Source of the DNA: Planctomycetota bacterium
GTDB lineage: Bacteria; Planctomycetota; Phycisphaerae; WQYP01
DNA: 30,997 nucleotides
NCBI GenBank assembly: GCA_021809365.1
Contig: JAKBAC010000027.1
Location: 1-30,997, forward strand
Direction: 5' to 3'
Shown piece by piece: positions 7,456 to 16,247 of the stretch. Position 1 is the first letter of the stretch. Every line of letters starts with the position of its first letter. The notes under the pieces are model-generated. The model saw nothing but the letters and a program-made list of their open reading frames with translations, searched no databases and was not told the origin of the DNA. A program made the position numbers and the translations under genes.

Positions 7456-8874
7456 GTGGCCAGTCCATTATCAGAAAAAACTTCGGAGATGCCTGTAGCC
7501 GTCAGTTCCGACGGTGCGATTCCCCGACCGCCGCTTTTGGATCCGCGTATCAAGCAATTGCGGATTATTGCGGTAATCGCAGTTGTGATCTTGTTTTATG
7601 TATTGATTCCGATTCTTAATAGTACGGGCGCAGTTTCAGATTTAAGCATCAATATTCTGGGCCGCTACCTATGCTTCGCGATTGTCGCCCTGGGAATTGA
7701 TCTGGTTTGGGGATACGCAGGATTGCTGTCGCTGTGCCAGGCTTTTTTCTTCTGCGTTGGTGGATATGCGATCGGCATGTTTCTAAGCCTGCCGCAAGGT
7801 GGGGGGCAGGTTCAAAAAGCCTATAACAACATTCCGCAATTTTTCTTCTTTAATAATCAATCAACACTACCGGATTTCTGGAAACCCTTTGCGTCGCTTC
7901 CCTTTACTTTGGCCATGGGGATTTTTATCCCGGCGGTTGTTGCCGGTATTTTTGGCTTTTTTATTTTCCGCAGTCGCGTGCGCGGAGTCTATTTTGCAAT
8001 TATCACACAGGCTCTGGCCTGGGCCGCGTATCTGCTGTTTTGCCGCAACGAGTTGTTACTGGGGGGCACCGACGGTTTGACCAATTTTTATCCGCCGTTG
8101 CAACACAGTCATGCTTGGATACTGGGCCTGTATTTTCTCACCGCGGTAGTTCTGGGCTTGCTGTACCTGGCGCTTTTCAAGCTCACCAAAAGCCGGTTCG
8201 GCAGAATATTGATCGCAATTCGTGATCGGGAACTGCGTCTGCACTTCGCCGGCTATAAGCCTTATGCGTTTAAAGTCTTCGCGTTTGTCGTTGGCGCGGT
8301 CATTGCGGCCATCGGAGGAATGTTGTATGTACCGCAAAATGGGATTATTACCCCTGGCACAATGGCCGTGGAGTCGTCAATTCTTATGGTTGTGCTGGTA
8401 GCCGTCGGTGGGCGCGGGCGCTTATGGGGGGCCATTATCGGTGCACTGGTGGTGCGCTATGCGTACAGTATTCTAAGTTCGGATATGCCGGCGATGTGGT
8501 CATTTTTTGAGGGCGGCCTGTTTATCGCCGTGACGCTCTTATTTTCCAACGGACTGGTGGGGCTGTGGGATGAACTGGAAGAGAACCTGCGAATTCGCGA
8601 TAGCGGGCTGCAACTGGCCCTTTCTGTGATACCCCTGGCAACTGTCATGGCATTTGTCCTGTGTGAAGCGCTGGGCCTTATGCCCGCAGCGCTGCAACAC
8701 ACCATTGCAACGCCCTTGACCGTCATGCCGGAAATTCCAATTAAATTTATTCTCCTGGCGGGAATTCTCACTTCTGTCGCCTTCGCGCGGTGGTTGGTGC
8801 GGTTCATCGGGCGTCCACGCGGCAGTGTCATTGCGGCGGAGTCACGCCCGGCGGTCGAGGAGGCGCACGCATGA
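7456..8874 (+). CDS. urtC: Urea ABC transporter permease UrtC with C-terminal membrane extension
   Basis: UrtC is the LivM-type permease partner of UrtB. The GTG start at 7456 has AGAAGG (7444-7449) 6 bases upstream and gives 472 residues. The core shows family features: YLCFAIVALGIDLVWGYAGLLSLCQ, a long multi-spanning membrane region, the loop GRILIAIRDRELRLHFAGY that contacts the ATPases, and the ending SNGLVGLWDELEE. After that usual end the protein continues for about 95 residues with two more hydrophobic segments and a hydrophilic tail. This makes it clearly longer than the roughly 360-390 residues I expect for UrtC. The stop overlaps the urtD start as ATGA, so the two are translationally coupled. 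Confidence 0.95.
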   Translation: MASPLSEKTSEMPVAVSSDGAIPRPPLLDPRIKQLRIIAVIAVVILFYVLIPILNSTGAVSDLSINILGRYLCFAIVALGIDLVWGYAGLLSLCQAFFFCVGGYAIGMFLSLPQGGGQVQKAYNNIPQFFFFNNQSTLPDFWKPFASLPFTLAMGIFIPAVVAGIFGFFIFRSRVRGVYFAIITQALAWAAYLLFCRNELLLGGTDGLTNFYPPLQHSHAWILGLYFLTAVVLGLLYLALFKLTKSRFGRILIAIRDRELRLHFAGYKPYAFKVFAFVVGAVIAAIGGMLYVPQNGIITPGTMAVESSILMVVLVAVGGRGRLWGAIIGALVVRYAYSILSSDMPAMWSFFEGGLFIAVTLLFSNGLVGLWDELEENLRIRDSGLQLALSVIPLATVMAFVLCEALGLMPAALQHTIATPLTVMPEIPIKFILLAGILTSVAFARWLVRFIGRPRGSVIAAESRPAVEEAHA

Positions 8875-9653
8875 TACATGCTCCGATGGATTCCTCTGCT
8901 TCTGTTGTGGGAACACCACCTGCCTACGCGGTGTTTTTGGAGGACGTGACAGTTGATTTTGATGGCTTCCGGGCTTTGGATATCTATCGCTTCGGCGTGT
9001 TTCATAATGAATTACGCGTTGTAATAGGCCCCAACGGTGCAGGCAAAACCACGCTCTGTGACGTGATCAGCGGCAAAACGCATCCCAGTGGCGGGCGAGT
9101 GTTTTTTAAGGGAATGGACATTACCCATCGTCGTGACACCGACATTGCGGCCCTGGGCGTGGGGCGAAAATTCCAGACCCCCACCATTTTCCCCAGCCTG
9201 ACCGTGTATGAAAATATGGATTTGGCGCTGCCGGGCAGAAGACGCGTGTTTCAGAATATATTCCGGCACGAATCACAGGAAGACACAGAAAAAATATACG
9301 CCATCTTACGTCGCGTGCGCCTGCTGGATGTGGCGCATTGTCTGGCCGGGACATTAAGCCATGGACAGCGCCAGTGGCTGGAAATAAGTATGTTGATGGC
9401 GGCCGGCCCGGAATTGTTACTGGTGGATGAACCCGCGGCTGGTCTTACCGACGCCCAGACGGCCCTGACCGCCGAACTGCTGCTGGAACTCAAGGGGCAT
9501 CACACCATCATTGTCATTGAACATGATATGGAGTTTGTGCGCCGCCTGAACTCCCGCGTGACTGTCCTGAATGAAGGCCAGGTGCTGGCGGACGGCCCCA
9601 TGGATCAGGTTCAGCAGGATCCAAAAGTCATTGAAGCCTATCTGGGGCGGTAA
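8871..9653 (+). CDS. urtD: Urea ABC transporter ATP-binding protein UrtD
   Basis: UrtD is one of two cytoplasmic ATPases powering urea uptake. The ATG at 8871 overlaps the urtC stop (ATGA) and has GAGGAGG (8857-8863) 7 bases upstream; it gives 260 residues. Motifs present are Walker A GPNGAGKTTLCDVI (about residue 53), the Q-loop region GRKFQTPTIFPSLTV, the ABC signature LSHGQRQWLEI, Walker B LLLVDEPAAGL and the H-loop His in VIEHDMEFV. The signature SHGQRQW and the GRKFQTPT segment are typical of UrtD rather than generic LivG. Longer in-frame N-termini (from 8790) would lie wholly within urtC and are rejected. Confidence 0.96.
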   Translation: MIHAPMDSSASVVGTPPAYAVFLEDVTVDFDGFRALDIYRFGVFHNELRVVIGPNGAGKTTLCDVISGKTHPSGGRVFFKGMDITHRRDTDIAALGVGRKFQTPTIFPSLTVYENMDLALPGRRRVFQNIFRHESQEDTEKIYAILRRVRLLDVAHCLAGTLSHGQRQWLEISMLMAAGPELLLVDEPAAGLTDAQTALTAELLLELKGHHTIIVIEHDMEFVRRLNSRVTVLNEGQVLADGPMDQVQQDPKVIEAYLGR

Positions 9654-9679
9654 CTAAAATACACAGCGAGGACTTAAAG

Positions 9680-10387
9680 TTGGGTGATATGTTGCTGTCA
9701 ATCCGGGATCTCGAATTTTCTTACGGCGCTGTGCAAGCCCTGCGCGGCGTGAACCTGGACGTTTCCAGGGGAAGTATCACCTGCCTGATGGGACGCAATG
9801 GCGTGGGGAAAACCACGCTGGTGGGGGCGATCATGGGGCTGTTAAAATCCAGTGCCGGAATAATAAACTTCGATGGACAAATCGTCACCAACTGGCCTGC
9901 TTTCAAGCGGGCCAGAAGCGGCATCGGCCTTGTTCCCCAGGGGCGGCGGATATTTCCCAAGCTTACGGTAAGCGAGAATTTGATCGTCGGAATGCAGGCT
10001 GCCGGCGGGCGAACAAAAGCAATTCCTGATTCAGTGGTGGAAATGTTCCCGATTATCAAAACCATGTCCGGACGACTGGGCGGCGATCTTTCGGGCGGCC
10101 AACAGCAGCAGTTGGCGATTGCCCGTGCTCTGGTGGGGATGCCGAAAATTCTGTTGCTGGATGAACCCACCGAAGGTATCCAGCCCAATATTATTACCCA
10201 GATCGGCCACGTGCTAAGAAAGCTGGTGCAAGAACACAACATGACGGTTCTGCTGGTGGAGCAATATGTCGATTTCGTCCGTGAGTATGGAGATCACTTC
10301 TACATCATGAATCGCGGGCGAATTGTCGCCAACGGAAATACGGATCAGTTGCATGCCGGGGTGATCCAGGAGCATTTAAGTGTTTGA
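9680..10387 (+). CDS. urtE: Urea ABC transporter ATP-binding protein UrtE
   Basis: UrtE is the second ATPase of the transporter (LivF type). It has 235 residues from a TTG at 9680, preceded by GAGGA (9668-9672) with 7 bases between. An ATG at 9689 in the same frame is an alternative but has a poorer spacing. Walker A is GRNGVGKTT, the signature is LSGGQQQQLAIARAL, Walker B is ILLLDEPTEGIQPNII, and the H-loop segment reads LLVEQYVDFVREY. The combination GGDLSGGQQQQ and DEPTEGIQP is characteristic of UrtE. It lies 26 bases after urtD and 60 bases before ureD, so transporter and urease genes appear to share one transcript. Confidence 0.96.
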   Translation: MGDMLLSIRDLEFSYGAVQALRGVNLDVSRGSITCLMGRNGVGKTTLVGAIMGLLKSSAGIINFDGQIVTNWPAFKRARSGIGLVPQGRRIFPKLTVSENLIVGMQAAGGRTKAIPDSVVEMFPIIKTMSGRLGGDLSGGQQQQLAIARALVGMPKILLLDEPTEGIQPNIITQIGHVLRKLVQEHNMTVLLVEQYVDFVREYGDHFYIMNRGRIVANGNTDQLHAGVIQEHLSV

Positions 10388-10447
10388 ACTGCATGGGATA
10401 AAGCGGTTACTCAAGGGCGCTTCTCTCAACCCGATCGGGAGTGGACC

Positions 10448-11395
10448 GTGCACGGCCGGCCGGGGCGCAAGCGGATGGTCTGGAGCGTTCCCATGATATC
10501 CCAGGCGACATGCAGCGATCCACTCTCAGGGGTTCCCACCGACTTTTCCGAGGTCAGTGAATCGGGGGTCCGACTTCAACGCATAGCAATAATCGGCCAT
10601 GCTGCTTTCGCGCTGCAGGGGAAGAACACGCGTGTGGTGTCCATCGGCAGTTGTGCACCGTTGCAACTACTGGCACCGCGTACCGGCAGCGAAGTGGGCT
10701 GGCTGGTGATGGGAAGCCTGGGCGGCGGCCTGCTCGGCGGCGATTGCATCCATGTTGATTTACATGTGCAGCAAGGCGCACGGGCGTATGTCACGACCCA
10801 GGCCTCTACCAAGATTTTTAAATCCGGAGGATGCGGCGAAGTCCGTCAAAGTCTGAATGTGCACATGGCCCCGGATGCAGCCATCCTGTTCGCCCCTGAT
10901 CCAGTGGTCTGCTTTGCCCACGCAGACTATCAGCAGGAACAGAACTTTTATCTTCATGCCGCCAGTTCGTTGCTGGCGGTTGATTGGTTTACCAGCGGGC
11001 GATGGCAATGCGGCGAACGCTGGAAGTTTGCCCGCTATCTGAGCCGTCAGAGCGTCTTTATTAACGCGGCACCCATACTCATCGACGCCCTTGAGCTGGA
11101 TAATACTATGTCCAACATCTCGAACACGATTGGATTCCACGCAGTCAACGCTCTGGCCACCGTGATATGTCTTGGGCCGCGATTTACCCGCGCCGCCCGC
11201 GTCCTGCTGCAGCGACTGCATGATATGCCAATAGAACCAAAAGACAGCGTCATCTTTGGCATCAGCGAATTGGCTGATGGATTTCTTCTGCGAGTGGCGG
11301 GCGATTCAACGGAAAACGTCGGGCGATTTCTGCAAAGAGAACTGGCCCAGGCCGCCGCAGTCATGGGCGTGGAACTCTGGTTGCGTAAATGGTAA
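10448..11395 (+). CDS. ureD: Urease accessory protein UreD
   Basis: UreD (UreH in some species) is the urease-bound scaffold through which nickel passes during maturation. Family motifs are GSLGGGLLGGD (about residues 89-99), TTQASTKIF (116-124) and APDPVVCFAHAD (149-160). The protein is 315 residues from the GTG at 10448, which has GGGAG (10438-10442) 5 bases upstream. ATG codons at 10475 and 10493 are in frame, and the latter also has GGAG at a good distance, so the N-terminus is uncertain by up to 15 residues. It sits 12 bases before ureAB, as in many urease operons. Confidence 0.93.
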   Translation: MHGRPGRKRMVWSVPMISQATCSDPLSGVPTDFSEVSESGVRLQRIAIIGHAAFALQGKNTRVVSIGSCAPLQLLAPRTGSEVGWLVMGSLGGGLLGGDCIHVDLHVQQGARAYVTTQASTKIFKSGGCGEVRQSLNVHMAPDAAILFAPDPVVCFAHADYQQEQNFYLHAASSLLAVDWFTSGRWQCGERWKFARYLSRQSVFINAAPILIDALELDNTMSNISNTIGFHAVNALATVICLGPRFTRAARVLLQRLHDMPIEPKDSVIFGISELADGFLLRVAGDSTENVGRFLQRELAQAAAVMGVELWLRKW

Positions 11396-11407
11396 AGGAG
11401 TTGGAAC

Positions 11408-12166
11408 ATGCACCTGACACCGCGGGAATTGGATAAGTTGGTCTTGCACCAGGCGGGGTACCTGGCACAGAAACGCCTGGCCCGCGGCCTGCGGCTGAAT
11501 TTGCCGGAGTCGATTGCTCTTATTGCTGCACAATTGCTGGAACTGATCCGTGACGGTCAAAGCGTTGCCCACCTCATGGAAATCGGACGGACCATGCTGG
11601 GTCGCCGACAGGTGATGGACGGTGTTCCAGACATGATCACCGAAGTGCAGGTTGAAGGGACATTTCCGGATGGCACAAAGTTGGTTACCGTGCACTACCC
11701 CGTGGTGCGGGAAAATGGGGATCTGGCCCTGGCGCTTTACGGCAGTTTCCTTCCAATTCCCGACGCTGCCGTATTTCAAGCACCGCAGACGCCATGCGTG
11801 CCGGGACAGATATGCCCGGCTGACGGAGCGCTGACACTGAATGCCAATCGCCCGACGGCAACCATCATGGTGGTGAACACCGGTGACCGTCCCATTCAGG
11901 TCGGCAGTCACTACCATTTCATTGAAGTTAATAAGGCATTGAAGTTTGCACGCGGTGCGGCCTACGGCATGCGGCTGGATATACCCGCCGGCACGGCGGT
12001 TCGCTTTGAGCCGGGTGAAGGAAAAACTGTGCAACTTGTATCGATTGCGGGCGCTAAGGTCATTCGCGGCGGCAATAATTTGGCATCGGGTCCCGTGTCG
12101 GATCAGGGCCGCGCGGAGGCCCTGAACCGCGTGGCCCAGGAAGGGTTTCAATCTACGGAGCAGTAA
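11408..12166 (+). CDS. ureAB: Fused urease gamma/beta subunit (UreA-UreB)
   Basis: This 252-residue protein joins two urease structural subunits. Residues 1-100 are the gamma subunit ([21 protein letters not shown], then [18 protein letters not shown] and [10 protein letters not shown]). A linker of about 34 residues follows. Residues of about 134-230 are the beta subunit ([22 protein letters not shown], with HYHF at 168-171, then [18 protein letters not shown]). Such fusions occur in Helicobacter and some other lineages; most bacteria keep ureA and ureB separate. The start ATG has AAAGGAG just upstream. The stop codon is one base from the ureC start, consistent with coupled translation and fixed stoichiometry. 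Confidence 0.95.
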   Translation: MHLTPRELDKLVLHQAGYLAQKRLARGLRLNLPESIALIAAQLLELIRDGQSVAHLMEIGRTMLGRRQVMDGVPDMITEVQVEGTFPDGTKLVTVHYPVVRENGDLALALYGSFLPIPDAAVFQAPQTPCVPGQICPADGALTLNANRPTATIMVVNTGDRPIQVGSHYHFIEVNKALKFARGAAYGMRLDIPAGTAVRFEPGEGKTVQLVSIAGAKVIRGGNNLASGPVSDQGRAEALNRVAQEGFQSTEQ

Positions 12167-12167
12167 C

Positions 12168-13883
12168 ATGAGTTATCAGATTTCACGCGCCGCCTATGCC
12201 GGCATGTATGGTCCGACCACCGGCGACACCGTGCGCGTGGCCGACACGGACTTGATTCTTCGCGTTGAACGGGATCTCACGCATTACGGAGATGAGTGTA
12301 AATTTGGCGGCGGAAAAGTACTGCGGGAGGGAATGGGGCAGGCCGCGGGCGTTGATCCGGCCCTGGTATTAGATGTGCTGATCACCAACGCTCTGATAGT
12401 AGACTATACCGGTGTCTACAAGGCGGATGTAGGAATCAAAAGCGGCCGCATTTCCGCCATTGGCAAGGCAGGCAACCCCAACGTCATGGCGGGCGTAACT
12501 CCCGGAATGATTTTTGGCGTTACTACTGAAGTCATCGCCGGCGAAGGGCTGATCCTTACTGCCGGCGGCATTGACGCTCACATCCATTTCATCTGCCCCC
12601 AATTGGCCCATGAGGCGATTGCCTCCGGTCTGACCACCATGATCGGCGGGGGCACAGGTCCGGCTACCGGAACATGCGCAACAACCTGCACGCCCGGGGC
12701 CTTCCATGTGGAAGCGATGCTGGGGGCTACCGACGATCTGCCGTTAAATTTCGGCTTTACCGGAAAGGGTAACACGGCATCCCCGGAGGGACTTGGTGCG
12801 CAAATTGAAGCCGGCGCGATCGGTCTGAAACTGCATGAAGATTGGGGCACCACGCCCGCCGCCATTGATTGCTGTCTGACTGTAGCGGAAAATTATGACG
12901 TTCAGGTGACCATCCACACCGATACGCTTAATGAATCGGGCTTTGTTGAAAGTTCCATCGCGGCATTTCGAGGGCGTACGATACACACGTATCATTCCGA
13001 GGGTGCCGGCGGCGGCCACGCCCCGGATATTCTCCGGGTATGCGGACAAAGCAACGTATTGCCGAGTTCTACCAACCCCACGCGCCCGTTTACCGTCAAT
13101 ACCCTGAATGAACATCTCGATATGCTGATGGTATGCCATCACCTCGATTCTGACCTGCCGGAGGATGTGGCATTTGCGGAGAGCCGTATCCGTGGCCAAA
13201 CAATTGCTGCTGAAGATATCCTCCATGATCTTGGAGCCATCAGCATCATCAGTTCCGATTCTCAGGCCATGGGTCGCGTGGGCGAGGTCATTACGCGCAC
13301 GTGGCAAACTGCAGATAAAATGCGTCGACAACGTGGGTCACTTCCGGAGGATTCCACCGGTGATGACAATTTCCGCATCCGGCGTTATGTGGCCAAGTAC
13401 ACGATTAACCCGGCCATAGCCCATGGTGTGGGACATCTGATTGGCTCGGTTGAAATGGGTAAGCTCGCGGATCTGGTGCTCTGGAGGCCCGCGTTTTTTG
13501 GAGTCAAACCGGAACTTGTAATGAAGGGCGGCTTTGTGGCCTGGGCCCAGATGGGCGATCCCAATGCCTCCATTCCTACCCCGCAACCGGTAATCATGCG
13601 ACCCATGTTCGGGGCCTTCGGCAGAGCGCCGGCCAAAACCAGTCTGGCGTTCGTAAGTGCCGCCGCCGCCGCCAGCGGCATTACCGAGCGTTACGGCCTG
13701 AAAAAAAATATTGCAGCCGTCAAGGCGTGCCGGACTATCACCAAGCGGGACATGAAACTCAATGATGCGCTACCCGCCATTGAAGTCGATCCGGAAACCT
13801 ATCGCGTCACCGCCGATGGCGTGCATCTGACGTGCCAACCGGCCGAAATATTACCTATGGCGCAGCGCTATTTCCTCTTTTAA
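12168..13883 (+). CDS. ureC: Urease alpha subunit UreC
   Basis: UreC is the catalytic subunit that hydrolyses urea to ammonia and carbamate at a dinickel centre in the cytoplasm. It is 571 residues, normal for the family. All key residues are visible: metal ligands His138 and His140 (AHIHFICPQ), the lysine to be carbamylated Lys221 (GLKLHEDWG), His223, His250, His276 ([15 protein letters not shown]), catalytic His324 with flap Cys323 ([20 protein letters not shown]) and Asp364 ([13 protein letters not shown]). The enzyme should therefore be active if matured. It is the last gene of the plus-strand operon. Its stop codon overlaps the stop of the opposite-strand GH44 gene, leaving no room for a separate terminator. 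Confidence 0.98.
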   Translation: MSYQISRAAYAGMYGPTTGDTVRVADTDLILRVERDLTHYGDECKFGGGKVLREGMGQAAGVDPALVLDVLITNALIVDYTGVYKADVGIKSGRISAIGKAGNPNVMAGVTPGMIFGVTTEVIAGEGLILTAGGIDAHIHFICPQLAHEAIASGLTTMIGGGTGPATGTCATTCTPGAFHVEAMLGATDDLPLNFGFTGKGNTASPEGLGAQIEAGAIGLKLHEDWGTTPAAIDCCLTVAENYDVQVTIHTDTLNESGFVESSIAAFRGRTIHTYHSEGAGGGHAPDILRVCGQSNVLPSSTNPTRPFTVNTLNEHLDMLMVCHHLDSDLPEDVAFAESRIRGQTIAAEDILHDLGAISIISSDSQAMGRVGEVITRTWQTADKMRRQRGSLPEDSTGDDNFRIRRYVAKYTINPAIAHGVGHLIGSVEMGKLADLVLWRPAFFGVKPELVMKGGFVAWAQMGDPNASIPTPQPVIMRPMFGAFGRAPAKTSLAFVSAAAAASGITERYGLKKNIAAVKACRTITKRDMKLNDALPAIEVDPETYRVTADGVHLTCQPAEILPMAQRYFLF

Positions 13884-15589
13884 TAGGATTGTCGGCGCGA
13901 AATGCGCGGGACCAGCAGCAGCGCCGCGGCCAGCATTCCGACAATCAGTATGAGGCCTACCCCCGGTTCCGGAGCATCGACGAGATTCAACGTGCTTACG
14001 CTGTAGGCGGGCATGGTGTAGGTGAAAAAGGCCGGATTCGTGATCGCTATATTGCCTGCGGAGAACGGGGTGGAACTGCTGCCGGTAAGCTGATACACCT
14101 GAGCCAAGTCAAAAGTTTTAGTGTGGTCCAGGTTAATGGTTACCGTGATGGCGGCGGCGGTTTTGTTAATGGCGATCACCACCATGTGCGAGGGATCTTT
14201 GGAATCCAAACTGGCATAAACTGAAGTACCCGCCACATCGCTGGTGCTGGCAGATATGGACGTATTGCCAAAGGTTGCTCCCTTGCCGTTGTAGTTGCGG
14301 TACATGGCAAAACCGGCTTGCGTATAGGGTTCGCTGGATGCCAAGGCCCATTCGTTGGCGGAATAGACGCCGTACTTGCCGAATATTCCCAGCACATCGG
14401 CTTCCGCGATGGCACCGGAAATATCCGAACCTCCGCCGTAGTTATATTCGCTGAAGGAAAGTTTCGTTCCGGAATAATTGGCGTTAATTTCGCTTTGCAG
14501 TGTCGGCAGCAGATCAATAGGGTTGCCACCGAGGCTTTGGGTAATCCAGCTTGATTCAACATAAGTTGGATCCCACAGCGACCGAGGTGCCTGCAATCGG
14601 GCCGCTACCACCGCAGGATCCGTTGAGCTTTCGGTGGTAATTCGCGTGCCGTTCGCGCTGGCTTCCGGGTACCAATGCAGATCCAGCACATCCAGCAGGC
14701 GCTTTCCGGCGGCGGTGCCGGCCTGGTGCATTTGCGCCAGATAATAGGAAAGAAAATTTCCGTAGGCTTTTCCGGTGTAAGGGTCAATAGCGGTATTATT
14801 GGCGGCGGAATCAGGTGCATTTTGTAACGTCTGATATCCCTCCCAGCCGTAGCTCACAGGGCCATACACCAGGCTGTTGGGAGCAATGCTTTTTATCATC
14901 GTGGAATATTGAATCGTTTTTTGCAGCAATTCCGAATACGTCACGGGCGCGGGGTGTACTTCCGGATGGGTGCTGGACCACAAATCCGGTTCGTTATCGA
15001 GTTGAAAATTAATGGGGGTCGTGCTGCCAGCGGTAAAATCCTGAGGATAATTGGCTTTAACCCAGTTCACAAATTGGCTTTGGTACACGGGGTTGGTGGA
15101 CATGCCGGTAACCGAGGCCGGCGCGCTGGCATAGGAGGGGACAAAATAAGGTGACGTTGCCGGATTGGCGGTGGCACTCGCATAGCCGGATTTGGCAGCC
15201 GACACATAGCCGGCCATGGGAACCGTCAGCAACAGCCCCGCATTGTTAGCGGCAGCGTTGTTAATACCTGGAATCATGGCACCGCCTGGTGTTGATCCGC
15301 CGCCCAGAAATGTATCATTGGAATAGTAATAATCACTTCCGGCATTCGAATAATTGTTGGTCCAGTTGTAGGCCGTCCAGCGGTTTCCACCGAGGCGGTC
15401 GTATGTAAGATTGGATCCTGAGGTAATGGGTTGGTTAATGCCATAAATATATTGCGAGATGGCTTGATTATTTTGCGAAGCATCGATGGTAAAAGTAACG
15501 CCGCTTTGCGCCCAGGCGGGCCGTACCGAAATGGTTACCGCTAACAGCGCGCAAACACTTAAAGCCTGTCGGTTCATTCGCATTTTCAT
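13880..15589 (-). CDS. Secreted GH44-family glycoside hydrolase with PEP-CTERM anchor
   Basis: The protein (569 residues from the ATG at 15589, preceded by GGAGAGGA) looks like an exported GH44 endo-beta-1,4-glucanase/xyloglucanase. It has a signal peptide ending near RPAWAQ. The GH44-type sequences are [21 protein letters not shown] (about residues 67-86), the probable acid/base Glu200 in [17 protein letters not shown], and the probable nucleophile Glu381 in [11 protein letters not shown]. The C-terminus is a PEP-CTERM signal: APEPG, one hydrophobic helix, then a basic end (PRISRRQ). This tail implies processing by an exosortase-type system and envelope placement. An upstream ATG at 15646 is less likely, since it precedes the ribosome binding site. 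The substrate is inferred from the family. Confidence 0.88.
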   Translation of the reverse strand: MKMRMNRQALSVCALLAVTISVRPAWAQSGVTFTIDASQNNQAISQYIYGINQPITSGSNLTYDRLGGNRWTAYNWTNNYSNAGSDYYYSNDTFLGGGSTPGGAMIPGINNAAANNAGLLLTVPMAGYVSAAKSGYASATANPATSPYFVPSYASAPASVTGMSTNPVYQSQFVNWVKANYPQDFTAGSTTPINFQLDNEPDLWSSTHPEVHPAPVTYSELLQKTIQYSTMIKSIAPNSLVYGPVSYGWEGYQTLQNAPDSAANNTAIDPYTGKAYGNFLSYYLAQMHQAGTAAGKRLLDVLDLHWYPEASANGTRITTESSTDPAVVAARLQAPRSLWDPTYVESSWITQSLGGNPIDLLPTLQSEINANYSGTKLSFSEYNYGGGSDISGAIAEADVLGIFGKYGVYSANEWALASSEPYTQAGFAMYRNYNGKGATFGNTSISASTSDVAGTSVYASLDSKDPSHMVVIAINKTAAAITVTINLDHTKTFDLAQVYQLTGSSSTPFSAGNIAITNPAFFTYTMPAYSVSTLNLVDAPEPGVGLILIVGMLAAALLLVPRISRRQSY

Positions 15590-15627
15590 CGGGGATCCTC
15601 TCCATCGCCGCTCTGAATGCGGCTCAA

Positions 15628-15654
15628 GTGTGTGACCGTGGCGCAATCACACAC
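15628..15654 (-). repeat. Inverted repeat in the GH44 leader
   Basis: GTGTGTGA (15628-15635) and TCACACAC (15647-15654) are perfect 8-base inverted arms around 11 bases. They lie 39-65 bases before the GH44 start codon and within the predicted transcript. The arms contain TGTGA/TCACA as in a CRP site, but the spacing of 11 instead of 6 does not fit CRP. It may be an operator or an RNA stem. Confidence 0.45.
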
Positions 15655-15671
15655 CCGCCAAATCAGCGGCG

Positions 15672-15707
15672 AGCTAAGCGGTCAACCGTAGTGCGTCGCG
15701 CTTAGCT
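15672..15707 (-). repeat. Inverted repeat near the GH44 transcription start
   Basis: AGCTAAGCG (15672-15680) and CGCTTAGCT (15699-15707) are perfect 9-base arms with an 18-base spacer. They begin just downstream of the predicted transcription start near 15713. This placement suits a repressor operator or a 5-prime stem that stabilises the mRNA. Confidence 0.45.
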
Positions 15708-15719
15708 GTTACATCTTAA

Positions 15720-15748
15720 AGTGTAGCATGTGCCTGGAGAGGTATCAA
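15720..15748 (-). promoter_or_regulatory. Sigma-70-type promoter of the GH44 gene
   Basis: On the minus strand TTGATA (15748-15743) and TACACT (15725-15720) are separated by exactly 17 bases, close to the TTGACA/TATAAT consensus. Transcription would start near 15713, giving a leader of about 124 bases. Confidence 0.55.
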
Positions 15749-16106
15749 TAAAATATTCCACATTTTTTATGCAGGCCAGGTGTGATAATCTCATGTAATG
15801 GGTTTAGGACGCCGCCGGTGCGCGTAATTTTGGGACGCCTGTCGCCGAGGTTGTACGCAGACCGCGGCGGGTTTGCGAAGTCCTATTTCAAAAAAAGATG
15901 AAAATCACTCCTCATCGCTTTTATTGTTTTGCAAGCGGCCAGAGGGATCGGGTTTTGATCTGTCCGATGTGCGAAGCGTAAAAAATAAGCGAATTTGGCC
16001 GTATTTCGTCGATAACAGCAGCTTTTTGCACGCCCTTGCCGCAGGCGGCCCGGTGGGTTGGCCGGCACGCCGGTGAGTGCCGTCCGAGATTTTGCATATT
16101 TTTCGC

Positions 16107-16135
16107 TTGACCCAATCGCCATTCGCGGTGATAGT
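16107..16135 (+). promoter_or_regulatory. Possible sigma-70 promoter of the coiled-coil gene and trpA
   Basis: TTGACC (16107-16112) and GATAGT (16130-16135) are separated by 17 bases. The start of transcription would be near 16142, about 106 bases before the predicted start codon. Confidence 0.4.
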
Positions 16136-16247
16136 TTTAGCACAGCGCCGAAGCTGTCGTGGCCCGGGGTTCGATTATTGGATGGTCGATGGCGTCACGA
16201 GGCTGCGGCATGCCGGTCAGGATGTTTGGCTACGGAGGCTTTCACCT

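Larger units (their letters stand above)
15590..16247. other. Divergent intergenic region between GH44 gene and coiled-coil gene
   Basis: No credible gene is seen in these 658 bases. Frames at 15873-16076 (plus) and 15883-16143 (minus) show no family resemblance. The left part holds a minus-strand promoter with two inverted repeats in the leader of the GH44 gene. The right part holds a plus-strand promoter for the coiled-coil gene. The middle (about 15780-16100) shows nothing recognisable. Confidence 0.5.

Noticed and set aside
11306..12169. 287-codon minus-strand frame over ureAB
   Set aside because: It is antisense to a clear urease subunit, has no ribosome binding site and shows no recognisable domain.
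15628..15654. CRP site upstream of the GH44 gene
   Set aside because: TGTGA and TCACA are present, but the spacer is 11 instead of 6 bases.
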